Part shown: positions 18,644 through 27,088 of the stretch, in pieces
How the letters are laid out: each line of letters begins with the position of its first letter
Position numbering within the stretch: the stretch's first letter is position 1
Assembly (NCBI RefSeq): GCF_900113065.1
Contig: NZ_FOOA01000002.1
Location: 310,001 to 374,000 of the forward strand
Reading direction: 5' to 3'
Source of the DNA: Aureimonas phyllosphaerae
GTDB lineage: Bacteria; Pseudomonadota; Alphaproteobacteria; Rhizobiales; Rhizobiaceae
Length of the DNA: 64,000 bases
Position numbers and translations under genes: made by a program
Notes under the pieces: generated by a model
Seen by the model: the letters and a program-made list of their open reading frames with translations, nothing else
The model's database searches: none
What the model was told of the DNA's origin: nothing

Positions 18644-19495
18644 ATGCCGTCTTCCGTCGACGCCAGACCTGTCGGCGCCACGTCGCCGGGGACGTATGCT
18701 GAACTCCGGGACCGCCTGGCAGGCGGCTCGATCAAACTGCCCCGGCGCCTGCAGCAGGTTGCGGCCTACGCGCTCGCCCATCCCGACGACGTGGCGCTCG
18801 GAACAGTCGCTAAGATCGCGGAGGATGCCGGCGTCCAGCCTTCGGCGCTCATCCGGTTCGCCCAGACGCTCGGCTTTTCCGGGTTTACGGATCTGCAGGC
18901 GGTCTTTCGCGAGCGCCTGCTCAGCCAGGTGACGAACTACGACGAGCGCCTGATGTCGCTTCGCGCGACCGGAGGCGAGACGTCCAAGGCAGGCATGCTG
19001 TTGGACGGCCTCTGCAAGAGTGCAACCCAATCGATCGGGCAGTTGCATGCACGTATCGACATCGACAGCGTTGAGCGGGCTACAAGGATCCTGGCCGAAG
19101 CGGAAACGATCTATCTCGTGGCGCAACGTCGGTCCTTTCCGATCACATCCTATCTCAGCTATGCGCTGGGCAAGCTCGGCATCCGCAACATCCTGATCGG
19201 CTCCGCCGTCGGCACCGACCCGGAAACGATCTCCTTCGCGACCCCGCGGGATGCCGCGCTCGCGATCTCCTTCACCCCCTATGCGCCTGCCACGATCGCT
19301 CACACGCGAGAACTGGGGGATGCAGGCGTCCCGCTGGTCGTCATCACCGACAGCCCCTTCAGCCCCCTCGCATCGGACTCTCGGATCTGGTTCGAAGTGG
19401 TGGAGACGGACTTCCAGGGCTTCCGCTCCCTGTCCGCCAGCATGGCCCTTGCGATGACCCTGGCCCTTGGGGTCGCTGACCGACGCCAGGGTTGA
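18644..19495 (+). CDS. iolR: RpiR/MurR family transcriptional regulator, probable inositol repressor IolR
   Basis: 283-residue DNA-binding regulator. It has an N-terminal RpiR helix-turn-helix domain (IKLPRRLQQVAAYALAHPDDVALGTVAKIAEDAGVQPSALIRFAQTLG in substance, residues about 30-80) and a C-terminal SIS sugar-phosphate isomerase-like domain (about 125-260, including VAQRRSFPITSYL and FTPYAPATI). Rhizobial IolR of this type represses iol genes until an inositol-derived intermediate appears. AAAGG lies 10 bases before the ATG. Its position between iolD and iolC and the nearby operator motifs support the call. Confidence 0.9.
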   Translation: MPSSVDARPVGATSPGTYAELRDRLAGGSIKLPRRLQQVAAYALAHPDDVALGTVAKIAEDAGVQPSALIRFAQTLGFSGFTDLQAVFRERLLSQVTNYDERLMSLRATGGETSKAGMLLDGLCKSATQSIGQLHARIDIDSVERATRILAEAETIYLVAQRRSFPITSYLSYALGKLGIRNILIGSAVGTDPETISFATPRDAALAISFTPYAPATIAHTRELGDAGVPLVVITDSPFSPLASDSRIWFEVVETDFQGFRSLSASMALAMTLALGVADRRQG

Positions 19496-19541
19496 GACGT
19501 TCGCCTGTTAGCCCTGCTGTTCGAGAAGAGCCGAACAATAC

Positions 19542-19555
19542 GGAATGATAATTCC
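19542..19555 (+). promoter_or_regulatory. IolR-type operator upstream of iolC
   Basis: GGAATGATAATTCC fits GGAA-N6-TTCC exactly, the motif reported for IolR in Sinorhizobium meliloti; the arms extend to five bases (GGAAT/ATTCC). It sits 106 bases before the iolC start, in the only sizeable gap of the iolRCEB run. Confidence 0.7.
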
Positions 19556-19660
19556 AAATAGACAAGAAATGGATTTCGTGCTTCAAGACGGCGGATCGTG
19601 AAGCGCGGCCCGTGCCGCGGCTCGCTTGCCGCAAATGCCGCGCCGCGGCCAGGAGGGCCC

Positions 19661-21568
19661 ATGTCCACATCGCTCGATGTCGTCACCATCGGCCGCTGCT
19701 CGGTTGATCTCTACGGCCAGCAGATCGGATCGCGGCTGGAAGACATTGCCACCTTCGCCAAGTCGGTCGGCGGCTGCCCCGCCAACATCGCCATCGGCAC
19801 GGCGCGGCTTGGTCTGAAGTCCGCGCTTCTGACGCGGGTCGGGGCGGAGCAGATGGGTGGCTTCGTTCGCGAGCAGTTGGCGCGCGAGGGCGTGGAGACG
19901 AGCGGCGTCGCGATCGATCCGGAGCGGTTGACCGCGCTCGTGCTACTCGCGGTCGAAGACGAAGGCGTCTCGCCGATGATCTTCTATCGCTCGGACTGCG
20001 CCGACATGGCGCTCGACGAGGCCGACGTCAGCGAGGACCTGATCGCCTCGACCGCTTCCATCGTCGTGACCGGCACGCATTTCTCGAAGCCGAACACGGA
20101 GGCCGCGCAGCGCAAGGCAATCCGTCTTGCCAAGGCTCACGGCGCGAAGGTCGTCTTCGATGTCGACTATCGGCCCAACCTCTGGGGCCTCGGCGGACAC
20201 GCCGCAGGGTTCGAGCGTTATGTCGCCTCGGATGCGGTGTCCAAGAAGCTGCAGACGATCCTGCCGGACTGCGATCTTGTGGTCGGCACCGAGGAAGAGA
20301 TGATGATTGCCGGCGGCGTCGGCGATCCCTTGGGCGCCCTGAAGGCCATCCGCGCCGTTTCCTTGGCCACGCTGGTCCTGAAGCGCGGCGCGATGGGATG
20401 CATCATCTTCGACGGCCCCATCGACAGTCTCGACGACGGTATCGCCGGGCGCGGATTTCCGATCGAAGTCTTCAACGTCCTGGGTGCGGGCGACGCCTTC
20501 ATGTCCGGTCTTCTGGCTGGTTGGTTGCGGGGCAAGAGCCACGCCGAGTGTGCCACGATGGCCAATGCCTGCGGGGCCTTCGCCGTCTCGCGCCTCCTCT
20601 GCTCGCCGGAATACCCGACCATTGCCGAGCTCGATGCGTTTCTCGCCAAAGACAAGATCAAGCGTCGCCTGCGCAAGGACGAGGATCTCAACCACATCCA
20701 TTGGGCGACGACCCGTCGCGCAGCGCCGGAGCAGCTTGTGGCGCTCGCCTGCGACCATCGCATGCAGCTGGAAGAAATGGCCGATGCCGCCGGCGCTCCG
20801 CGCGAGCGCATCGAAGACTTCAAGGTCCTGACCGTCGAGGCCGCGTCGCGCGTCGCGGGCAACCGGCCCGGCTTCGGCATGTTGCTGGACGGGACCTACG
20901 GCCAGAAGGCCCTCTACAAGGCGAATGCCAAAGGGTTCTGGATCGGACGCCCGGTAGAGGAGCCCGGATCGCGGCCGCTCGACTTCGATCACATGCCCGA
21001 CCTTGGGAGTCACCTTCAGGAGTGGCCGGTCAACCAGGTGGTGAAGTGCCTCTGCTTCTACCACCCGGACGACCAGGCCGAACTAAAGCAGCGACAGGAG
21101 CGCGAACTCCTGCGACTGGCGGACGCCGCACGCACCGTCGGCCGCGAGTTCCTGGTCGAGATCATTGCCGGAAAACACGGCCCCCTCGAAGAGGACACGG
21201 TCGCCTCCGTCATCCGGCGTCTCTATGATCTCGGCATCAAGCCCGACTGGTGGAAGCTTGAGCCCCAGCGCAACGCGGCTGCGTGGCAGCGGATCGAGAC
21301 GGCGATCAGCGAGAACGACCCCTATTGCCGCGGGATCGTGCTTCTCGGGCTCGACGCGCCGGAAGCGGAACTCTTCGAGGCCTTCCGGGCGGTATCCGAA
21401 GCGCGCCTCGTGAAGGGCTTTGCGGTCGGCCGCACGATCTTCGCAGACGCCGCCCGGCGCTGGCTGAGGGGCGAGATCGACGACGAGACAGCGATCGCGG
21501 ACATGGCCCGGCGCTTCGCGGCGCTGGTCTCGTCTTGGAATGCGGCCCGGCCGGCCACCGCCGCTTGA
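19661..21568 (+). CDS. iolC: 5-dehydro-2-deoxygluconokinase fused to a DUF2090 aldolase-like domain
   Basis: 635-residue two-domain protein. Residues about 1-320 are a PfkB/ribokinase-type kinase (GGCPANIAIGTARLG at the sugar site, NVLGAGDAFMSGLL with the catalytic Asp) that phosphorylates 2-deoxy-5-keto-D-gluconate. Residues about 335-630 are the DUF2090 TIM-barrel domain related to class I aldolases (ALACDHRMQLEEM, EFLVEIIAGK, WWKLEPQ). This probably performs, or replaces, the IolJ aldolase step, which has no separate gene in the window. AGGAGGG precedes the ATG. iolE follows after 34 bases. Confidence 0.93.
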   Translation: MSTSLDVVTIGRCSVDLYGQQIGSRLEDIATFAKSVGGCPANIAIGTARLGLKSALLTRVGAEQMGGFVREQLAREGVETSGVAIDPERLTALVLLAVEDEGVSPMIFYRSDCADMALDEADVSEDLIASTASIVVTGTHFSKPNTEAAQRKAIRLAKAHGAKVVFDVDYRPNLWGLGGHAAGFERYVASDAVSKKLQTILPDCDLVVGTEEEMMIAGGVGDPLGALKAIRAVSLATLVLKRGAMGCIIFDGPIDSLDDGIAGRGFPIEVFNVLGAGDAFMSGLLAGWLRGKSHAECATMANACGAFAVSRLLCSPEYPTIAELDAFLAKDKIKRRLRKDEDLNHIHWATTRRAAPEQLVALACDHRMQLEEMADAAGAPRERIEDFKVLTVEAASRVAGNRPGFGMLLDGTYGQKALYKANAKGFWIGRPVEEPGSRPLDFDHMPDLGSHLQEWPVNQVVKCLCFYHPDDQAELKQRQERELLRLADAARTVGREFLVEIIAGKHGPLEEDTVASVIRRLYDLGIKPDWWKLEPQRNAAAWQRIETAISENDPYCRGIVLLGLDAPEAELFEAFRAVSEARLVKGFAVGRTIFADAARRWLRGEIDDETAIADMARRFAALVSSWNAARPATAA

Positions 21569-21602
21569 GCCGGACGATTCGACACATCGGGAGACACTGA
21601 AG

Positions 21603-22487
21603 ATGATCCGTATCGGCGCCAACCCGATCTGCTGGAGCAACGACGATCGGCAGGACATCGGAGGCCACATCAGCCTCGAGCAATGCCTGTCCGAGGCGAG
21701 CGCCATCGGCATCGAGGGAATGGAACTCGGGCACAAGTTCCCCAAGAATGCCGAGGCACTGAAGGTGAAGCTCGCCGAGCACGGCATGGTGTTCGTGGGC
21801 GGATGGTATTCGACCTTCCTTCTCGAGCGCGATGCGGACGCCGAGTTCGCCGCAGCCAAGGATCACCTCGCTCTGATCAAGGGCGCGGGAACCGACATCT
21901 TCATCGTCTGCGAGTGCACCGGAACCGTTCATGGGAACGAGGCAGCGCCTCTCAGCCAGCGGCCGGTCCTCTCGGACAAGCAGTGGGAGACGCTCCTGCC
22001 GCGGATGACGCGGTTTGCCGAGCTTCTGAAAGGCGAAGGGCTGAAAATCGCCTACCACCACCATATGGGCACCGTGATCCAGACCGGAGAGGAGATCGAC
22101 CGCTTGATGGGCGGGACGGGCGACGCCTTCACGCTGCTCCTCGACACCGGCCATGCCACCTGGGCCGGCGCCGATCCCGCCGATCTGGCCGAGCGCTACC
22201 GCGACCGGATCGTCCATTTCCATGCCAAGGATGTTCGCCCCGGCGTCGCGCGCCAGTCCAATGCCGAGGACTGGAGCTTCCTCACCTCCGTTCTGGCGGG
22301 CGTCTACACGGTTCCGGGCGATGGCTCGGTCGACTACGTTTCGGTTCTCCGGCAGCTCCCCGACTACGACGGATGGGTCGTGATCGAGGCCGAGCAGGAC
22401 CCTGAGAAAGCCCATCCCGCCACCTACGTGAAGATGGGTCGCGACAACCTCGAACGCTTCCTGGCGGAAGCCGGATCGAAGCGCTGA
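21603..22487 (+). CDS. iolE: Inosose dehydratase (myo-inosose-2 dehydratase)
   Basis: Converts 2-keto-myo-inositol to the 1,2-dione substrate of IolD. The 294-residue protein is a xylose-isomerase-like TIM barrel. The N-terminus IRIGANPICWSNDD is the standard IolE opening. Metal- and substrate-site segments are visible in IAYHHHMGTVIQ, LLDTGHATWAG, IVHFHAKDVR and VVIEAEQDP. It starts at the ATG of MIRIGANP and is followed 15 bases later by iolB, so iolC-E-B are co-transcribed. Confidence 0.95.
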   Translation: MIRIGANPICWSNDDRQDIGGHISLEQCLSEASAIGIEGMELGHKFPKNAEALKVKLAEHGMVFVGGWYSTFLLERDADAEFAAAKDHLALIKGAGTDIFIVCECTGTVHGNEAAPLSQRPVLSDKQWETLLPRMTRFAELLKGEGLKIAYHHHMGTVIQTGEEIDRLMGGTGDAFTLLLDTGHATWAGADPADLAERYRDRIVHFHAKDVRPGVARQSNAEDWSFLTSVLAGVYTVPGDGSVDYVSVLRQLPDYDGWVVIEAEQDPEKAHPATYVKMGRDNLERFLAEAGSKR

Positions 22488-22502
22488 AGGAAGGCGAGAG
22501 CG

Positions 22503-23315
22503 ATGTCGAAACTCCTCGTGAAGCCGAGCGGCGAGACGGGCTGCGTCATCGACGTGACGCCTGAGAGCGCCGGCTGGACCTATGTCGGATTTGCCCTCCA
22601 CAAGCTGAAGCCCGGTGAGCGCCTCGCCGGCGGAGACGCGGATCGCGAAGCCTGTCTCGTATTGGTTTCGGGCAAAGCATCGATCACCGCCGGCGAGAGC
22701 AACTTCGGCTCGGTCGGACGACGCATGTCGCCGTTCGACGGCAAGCCGTCCTCGGTCTACGTTCCGGCCGGGATGGACTGGTCGGCAACGGCGGAAACCG
22801 ATGTCGAACTGGCCGTCTGCACCGCGCCGGGCACCGCAGGGGCCCGTCCGCCGCGCCTGATCGCGGAAGACGACAACGGGCAGGAAGTGCGCGGCAAGGG
22901 GTCGAACGTCCGGCACGTCACCAACATTCTGCCGGAGACCGCCGACGCCGACGGGCTGCTGGTGGTCGAGGTCGTGACCCCCGCCGGCAACACGTCGAGC
23001 TATCCGCCGCATCGCCATGACGAGGACGATCTACCGCGTCAGTCTTCGCTGGAGGAAACCTACTACCATCGGCTCAACCCGCCGCAGGGCTTCGCCTTCC
23101 AGCGCGTCTATACCGACGCCGACGCGTCAGGCCGCCGGGAACTGGACGAGGCGATGGCGGTGGAGGACGGCGACATGACGCTGGTCCCCAAAGGCTATCA
23201 TCCCTGCGCGACAATCCATGGCTACGATCTCTACTACCTCAACGTGATGGCCGGTCCACGCCGGCAATGGCGCTTCCACAACGCATCCGAACACGAGTGG
23301 CTGCTGAAGGTCTGA
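22503..23315 (+). CDS. iolB: 5-deoxy-glucuronate isomerase
   Basis: Isomerises 5-deoxy-D-glucuronate (IolD product) to 2-deoxy-5-keto-D-gluconate (IolC substrate). The 270-residue protein is a bicupin of normal length. The metal-site segment SYPPHRHDEDDLPRQSSLEETYYHR carries the cupin His residues and Glu. AAGGAAGGCGAG precedes the start. A rho-independent terminator follows at 23348-23374, so iolB ends the operon. Confidence 0.95.
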   Translation: MSKLLVKPSGETGCVIDVTPESAGWTYVGFALHKLKPGERLAGGDADREACLVLVSGKASITAGESNFGSVGRRMSPFDGKPSSVYVPAGMDWSATAETDVELAVCTAPGTAGARPPRLIAEDDNGQEVRGKGSNVRHVTNILPETADADGLLVVEVVTPAGNTSSYPPHRHDEDDLPRQSSLEETYYHRLNPPQGFAFQRVYTDADASGRRELDEAMAVEDGDMTLVPKGYHPCATIHGYDLYYLNVMAGPRRQWRFHNASEHEWLLKV

Positions 23316-23347
23316 CACCGTCCGATATCTTCGGCATCGATTTTGCG

Positions 23348-23374
23348 AGGGGCGCTATCGCGGCGCCCCTTTCG
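23348..23374 (+). terminator. Rho-independent terminator after iolB
   Basis: An 8-bp stem AGGGGCGC/GCGCCCCT with a seven-base loop is followed by a short T-rich tail (TTCGT). It marks the end of the iol operon and separates it from the convergent GGDEF-EAL gene. Confidence 0.7.
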
Positions 23375-23412
23375 TATGTGATCTCCCTCTTCGAGCGAAG
23401 GGCTCGAAGGGG

Positions 23413-25809
23413 TCAGGCCACGGCGATCGATGGGATACGCCCGCTGCGAAGCGACCACGCCAGTTCGTCGGCAGCGCCGATCATCAGGGGACGCCCGAGC
23501 AGGAAGCCCTGCGCTGTCCCGCAGCCGAGAGCCTGCAGGCTTGTCAGCTGATCCTCCTTCTCGATTCCCTCCGCCGTCGTGTCGATGCTGAGTTCACGGG
23601 CCATCGACACGACAGCGCGAACGATGGCAGCTGAACCCGCATCACTTTGGGACGCCGCGATGAAACTGCGATCGATCTTGATTCGGTCCACCTTGAATTC
23701 GCGCAAATGGGCGAGAGACGAGTAGCCGGTACCGAAGTCGTCCATCGCGATCCGAACGCCGATGGCGCGCAGGCCCGCGAGAACGACGGCCAGATGCTCG
23801 CTGTTCTCGACGATGGCAGTCTCGGTGATTTCCAGCTCGATGCGTGAGGCCGGAAGGGCATAACGTCGAAGCGCCTGATCGATCTGCGTTGCCAGGAGGG
23901 CCGAGCGAAGCTGCACCGCCGACACGTTGATCGACATGTAGAGCTCGTCCGGCCACTGCGAGGCCTGATGGCAAGCCTGATCGATCACCCAGGCGCCGAT
24001 CGCCGAGATGAGCCCGCATTCCTCGGCGACCGGGATGAACTCGGCCGGACTGACGAGGCCACGCTCGGGGTGGCGCCAGCGTACCAGCGCCTCGAAACCC
24101 TTGAGCCGTCGGTCCGGCAGGCTGAAAAGCGGCTGATACCAGAGTTCCAGCTGGTTCGACGCGATCGCTTCGGAGAGATCGCGCTCAAAGTCGCGGCGCC
24201 TCGCCTCCTCCTCCAGCATGCCGTCACGATAGATGTCGAAGCGGCCCCTGCCCGCTTTCTTGGCGGAGTAGAGGGCGAGGTCGGCCTTCCGTTGCACGGT
24301 CGACGGGTCGTCGTCCGGGCGGCTGGTCGCGATGCCGACGCTCGCACCGATGATCACGACGTCCGACCCGGTTTCGATCGGACGCGACAGCGAGGCCACG
24401 AGTTCGGCCGCAAGCCCCTCGGCGCGCGTCTCGCCGGAGGCACTGAGCACCGCGAGTTCGTCGCCGCCGAGCCGGAACGCCTGCTCACCAGGCACCAAGA
24501 GGCTCTCGATACGCGACGAGACCTCTCGCAGCACCACGTCGCCGGTCGCGTGGCCCAGGCGGTCGTTGACGTCCTTGAAGCGATCGAGGTCGATCATCAG
24601 CATGGTGAGCGAGCCAGACCCCATCAGTTCCTCGATGGACTGCGCAAACATGCGGCGGTTCTTCAAGCCGGTGAGCGCGTCGTGAAAGGCCATGTGAGCG
24701 ATCGTCTTCTGGCCGTTCCGAGCTTCCGTCACGTCCTCGTAGGTGAGGATCGCACCGCCTCGTCCGACTGGCTGGCAGCAGACATGAAGGATGAGGCCGT
24801 CATCGAAATGATGTTCGAGGCGCTTCACGCGCCCTTCGCGCATCCAGGCCTGATGGTTCTCGATCACCCGCGCAACCCGGTCGGATCCCCACCCGGCCTT
24901 GGCCCCGATCACGCCGACATAGGCCTGAAGCGTCATGCCAAGCCGAAGGTCGTTCGTTTCGAGACGAAAGAGCGAGCGCACTCGTTCGTTGACGAGCGTG
25001 ACATGTCCCGACGGGGATATCATCGTCAGGCCGTTCGACATGTTGGCCAGCGCGTCCGCAGCCGTCGCGCGGGCGCTGTTGTCGATAAAGCCGCTCGCAA
25101 AACCGGCCGAAACGATGGCCAAGCCGACGCAGGTCACGGCAAACGCCAGTGCATTGAGAGCTTCCGGATTGGAGAAGGACCCCTCGATCGCCATCGGCGT
25201 GACCTGGAAGGCGGTCATGCCGGTGAAATGAAGACCGATGATCGACAGGAAGAACAGGCCCGCACTGCCGTAAAGTCGCGTCGCCTCCCCCTTGCCACGC
25301 ATCGCCACATGCAGCGAAGCGCCAGCGAGAACGCAGGAGATCGCGATGGATGCGAACAGGAAATCAAGCTTCCATTCGACGATGCCCTGCACGCGATAGG
25401 CGAGCATGCCGACATAGTGCATGACGACAATCGACAGGCCGACCATCGCCCCGCCCAACGCTGGTGCTGCACGCCCGCGGGCTGTCGCGATCAGGAAGCC
25501 CACCCCGGACCCCACCATCGCGGCCAGCATGGAAATGATCGTGAGCACAGGATCGAAGCCGACGGGCAGCCCTGGCTCATAGCCGAGCATGGCGACGAAG
25601 TGTGTGCACCAGATCGAAGCCCCGGTGATGAAGGCGGTAAGGACGAGCCAGGCGCACCGCTCCGTGGACCTCGATGCAGCTGCTCGGAGGAACAGACGGA
25701 CCATCGCCCAGGAACCGGCCGCGCAGATGACAGCGGCCATGAGCACGAGCCAGAGATTGTGCTCCACCACGATACAATTCAAAACCGTCATCATGGCCTG
25801 GCTCGTCAT
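23413..25809 (-). CDS. MHYT-PAS-GGDEF-EAL membrane protein (cyclic di-GMP turnover)
   Basis: 798-residue inner-membrane sensor. Residues about 10-245 are an MHYT domain with seven hydrophobic segments and the repeats WCTHFVAML, VMHYVGML and GLHFTGMT, thought to bind copper or sense oxygen, CO or NO. A PAS-like region follows (ANMSNGLTMISPSGHVTLVNERVR). The GGDEF domain has RLGGDELAVL, so the signature is GGDEL. The EAL domain is canonical (FEALVRW, MDDFGTGYSSL, KIDRSFI, AEGIE), so phosphodiesterase activity is likely. In-frame ATGs at 25794 and 25791 fit the family start as well as 25809. Confidence 0.93.
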   Translation of the reverse strand: MTSQAMMTVLNCIVVEHNLWLVLMAAVICAAGSWAMVRLFLRAAASRSTERCAWLVLTAFITGASIWCTHFVAMLGYEPGLPVGFDPVLTIISMLAAMVGSGVGFLIATARGRAAPALGGAMVGLSIVVMHYVGMLAYRVQGIVEWKLDFLFASIAISCVLAGASLHVAMRGKGEATRLYGSAGLFFLSIIGLHFTGMTAFQVTPMAIEGSFSNPEALNALAFAVTCVGLAIVSAGFASGFIDNSARATAADALANMSNGLTMISPSGHVTLVNERVRSLFRLETNDLRLGMTLQAYVGVIGAKAGWGSDRVARVIENHQAWMREGRVKRLEHHFDDGLILHVCCQPVGRGGAILTYEDVTEARNGQKTIAHMAFHDALTGLKNRRMFAQSIEELMGSGSLTMLMIDLDRFKDVNDRLGHATGDVVLREVSSRIESLLVPGEQAFRLGGDELAVLSASGETRAEGLAAELVASLSRPIETGSDVVIIGASVGIATSRPDDDPSTVQRKADLALYSAKKAGRGRFDIYRDGMLEEEARRRDFERDLSEAIASNQLELWYQPLFSLPDRRLKGFEALVRWRHPERGLVSPAEFIPVAEECGLISAIGAWVIDQACHQASQWPDELYMSINVSAVQLRSALLATQIDQALRRYALPASRIELEITETAIVENSEHLAVVLAGLRAIGVRIAMDDFGTGYSSLAHLREFKVDRIKIDRSFIAASQSDAGSAAIVRAVVSMARELSIDTTAEGIEKEDQLTSLQALGCGTAQGFLLGRPLMIGAADELAWSLRSGRIPSIAVA

Positions 25810-26003
25810 AATAGCATTGAATAGTACCCAATAACTACAGCGTGTAATTCGGGTCTCGTTCTTTCAGGCTAGCTTGCGAGTGTTGATGCATTCTGACGCC
25901 GGTGCCGGGTTTTTGATCAGCGTGCCGTCGAACGCGGCTTTCCGCGCGGATATCCACGGAAAGGCGGAGCGTCGGAACAGCGCAGGTCCATGGGAACTCG
26001 CTC

Positions 26004-26912
26004 TCAGACAGTCGCCGTCCGCGATTTCCGGCTTGGCAGCGTCATGGCGATGACGCTGACCACCACGAGCGCCATGCCCATCCAGGCCGTCGGCTGCGGC
26101 AGTTCCCCAAGGAAAACCATCCCGATGCCGACGCCGATCGGAACCCGGAGATAGGCTTGCGCCGTCACACCGACCGTGCCGATACGCTTCAGAAGATAGA
26201 AGTAGAGCGTGAAGGCGAGTGCCGTCGAGAAGACGGAAAGCGCAATAAGCGCGCTCAACGACGCCGCCGTCGGAGCGAGTGTCCAAGGGCGATCGCCGAT
26301 CAAGCTGACGGGCATCAGAATCACCGATCCCATGAGGAGCGAGCCTGCCGCCGGCATCATCGGGTCGAGGTCTCGGAACGTCCGTCCGAACGTCACCGCA
26401 GCACCATAGGCCATCGCGGCGATGATGATCGCGAGCTGCGCGGTCAACTGCTGGCTAGCGCCCTGAAGCGCGGACGGGCCAACGACGAGGCAGATGCCGA
26501 CGAGGCCTGCCGCGACCCCAAGGGCCTTGCGGGTGCTGACAACCTCGTGCCGCGTGATCCCCCAGTTGATCAGAAAGGCGAAGACCGGGGTCAGGGAGTT
26601 CAGGATCGTCGCGAGCCCCGCATCGACGAACTGCGTCCCCCACGCCACCAGCACGAAAGGAACCACCGAATTCAGGCAGGCCTGGACGAAGAAGCGGCCG
26701 AGGTTGCGGCGATCCAGCGGAAGACGCAGGCCGCGCAGGTGCAGAACCACGAGAATCAGGGAGCCTGCGATGAGCGTGCGCGTCGCGATCAGTGTGATCG
26801 GGGGTATGGTCTCAACCGCGATCTTGATGAACGTGTAGGAGGCACCCCAAAGCGTCGCCAACACCAGAAGGAGGCCGAGGCTGACGGCAAGGTGAGGTTG
26901 CGGGTCCGCCAT
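26004..26912 (-). CDS. DMT (EamA) family exporter
   Basis: 302-residue permease with about ten hydrophobic helices arranged as two EamA repeats (first: LWGASYTFIKIAVETIPPITLIATRT; second: ALAFTLYFYLLKRIGTVGVTAQAYL). Members export metabolites or amino acids, or take part in nucleotide-sugar transport; the substrate is unknown. AGGAG 9 bases upstream favours the ATG at 26912 over one at 26933. It is divergent from the M24 peptidase gene with a 176-base gap. The 194 bases between its stop and the GGDEF-EAL start hold no gene I can support. Confidence 0.88.
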   Translation of the reverse strand: MADPQPHLAVSLGLLLVLATLWGASYTFIKIAVETIPPITLIATRTLIAGSLILVVLHLRGLRLPLDRRNLGRFFVQACLNSVVPFVLVAWGTQFVDAGLATILNSLTPVFAFLINWGITRHEVVSTRKALGVAAGLVGICLVVGPSALQGASQQLTAQLAIIIAAMAYGAAVTFGRTFRDLDPMMPAAGSLLMGSVILMPVSLIGDRPWTLAPTAASLSALIALSVFSTALAFTLYFYLLKRIGTVGVTAQAYLRVPIGVGIGMVFLGELPQPTAWMGMALVVVSVIAMTLPSRKSRTATV

Positions 26913-27088
26913 GAAGGCCGTCTCCTGGGGCATCAGGAGGCTTCCATCCCGAGCTCCATCCCCTCTCTCCTGACGGATGACGCGATCTAGGGCAAGCGGG
27001 CACGCCGCATCGGCGCAGTCCGCGCTTGCACGTGCGAGTGCGTCGCGGCATGTCGACGACTAGGAACCACCGACCCAACGGAACCCGC

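Noticed and set aside
23388-23410. Hairpin CTTCGAGC/GCTCGAAG as the terminator of the GGDEF-EAL gene.
   Set aside because: There is a stem, but no T tract on the minus strand; it may be chance.
25864-26003. A possible broken transposase reading FRRSAFPWISARKAAFDGTLIKN on the minus strand.
   Set aside because: The stretch is short, has no catalytic motif or terminal repeats, and the match is only a feeling; it is within a plain 194-base gap.
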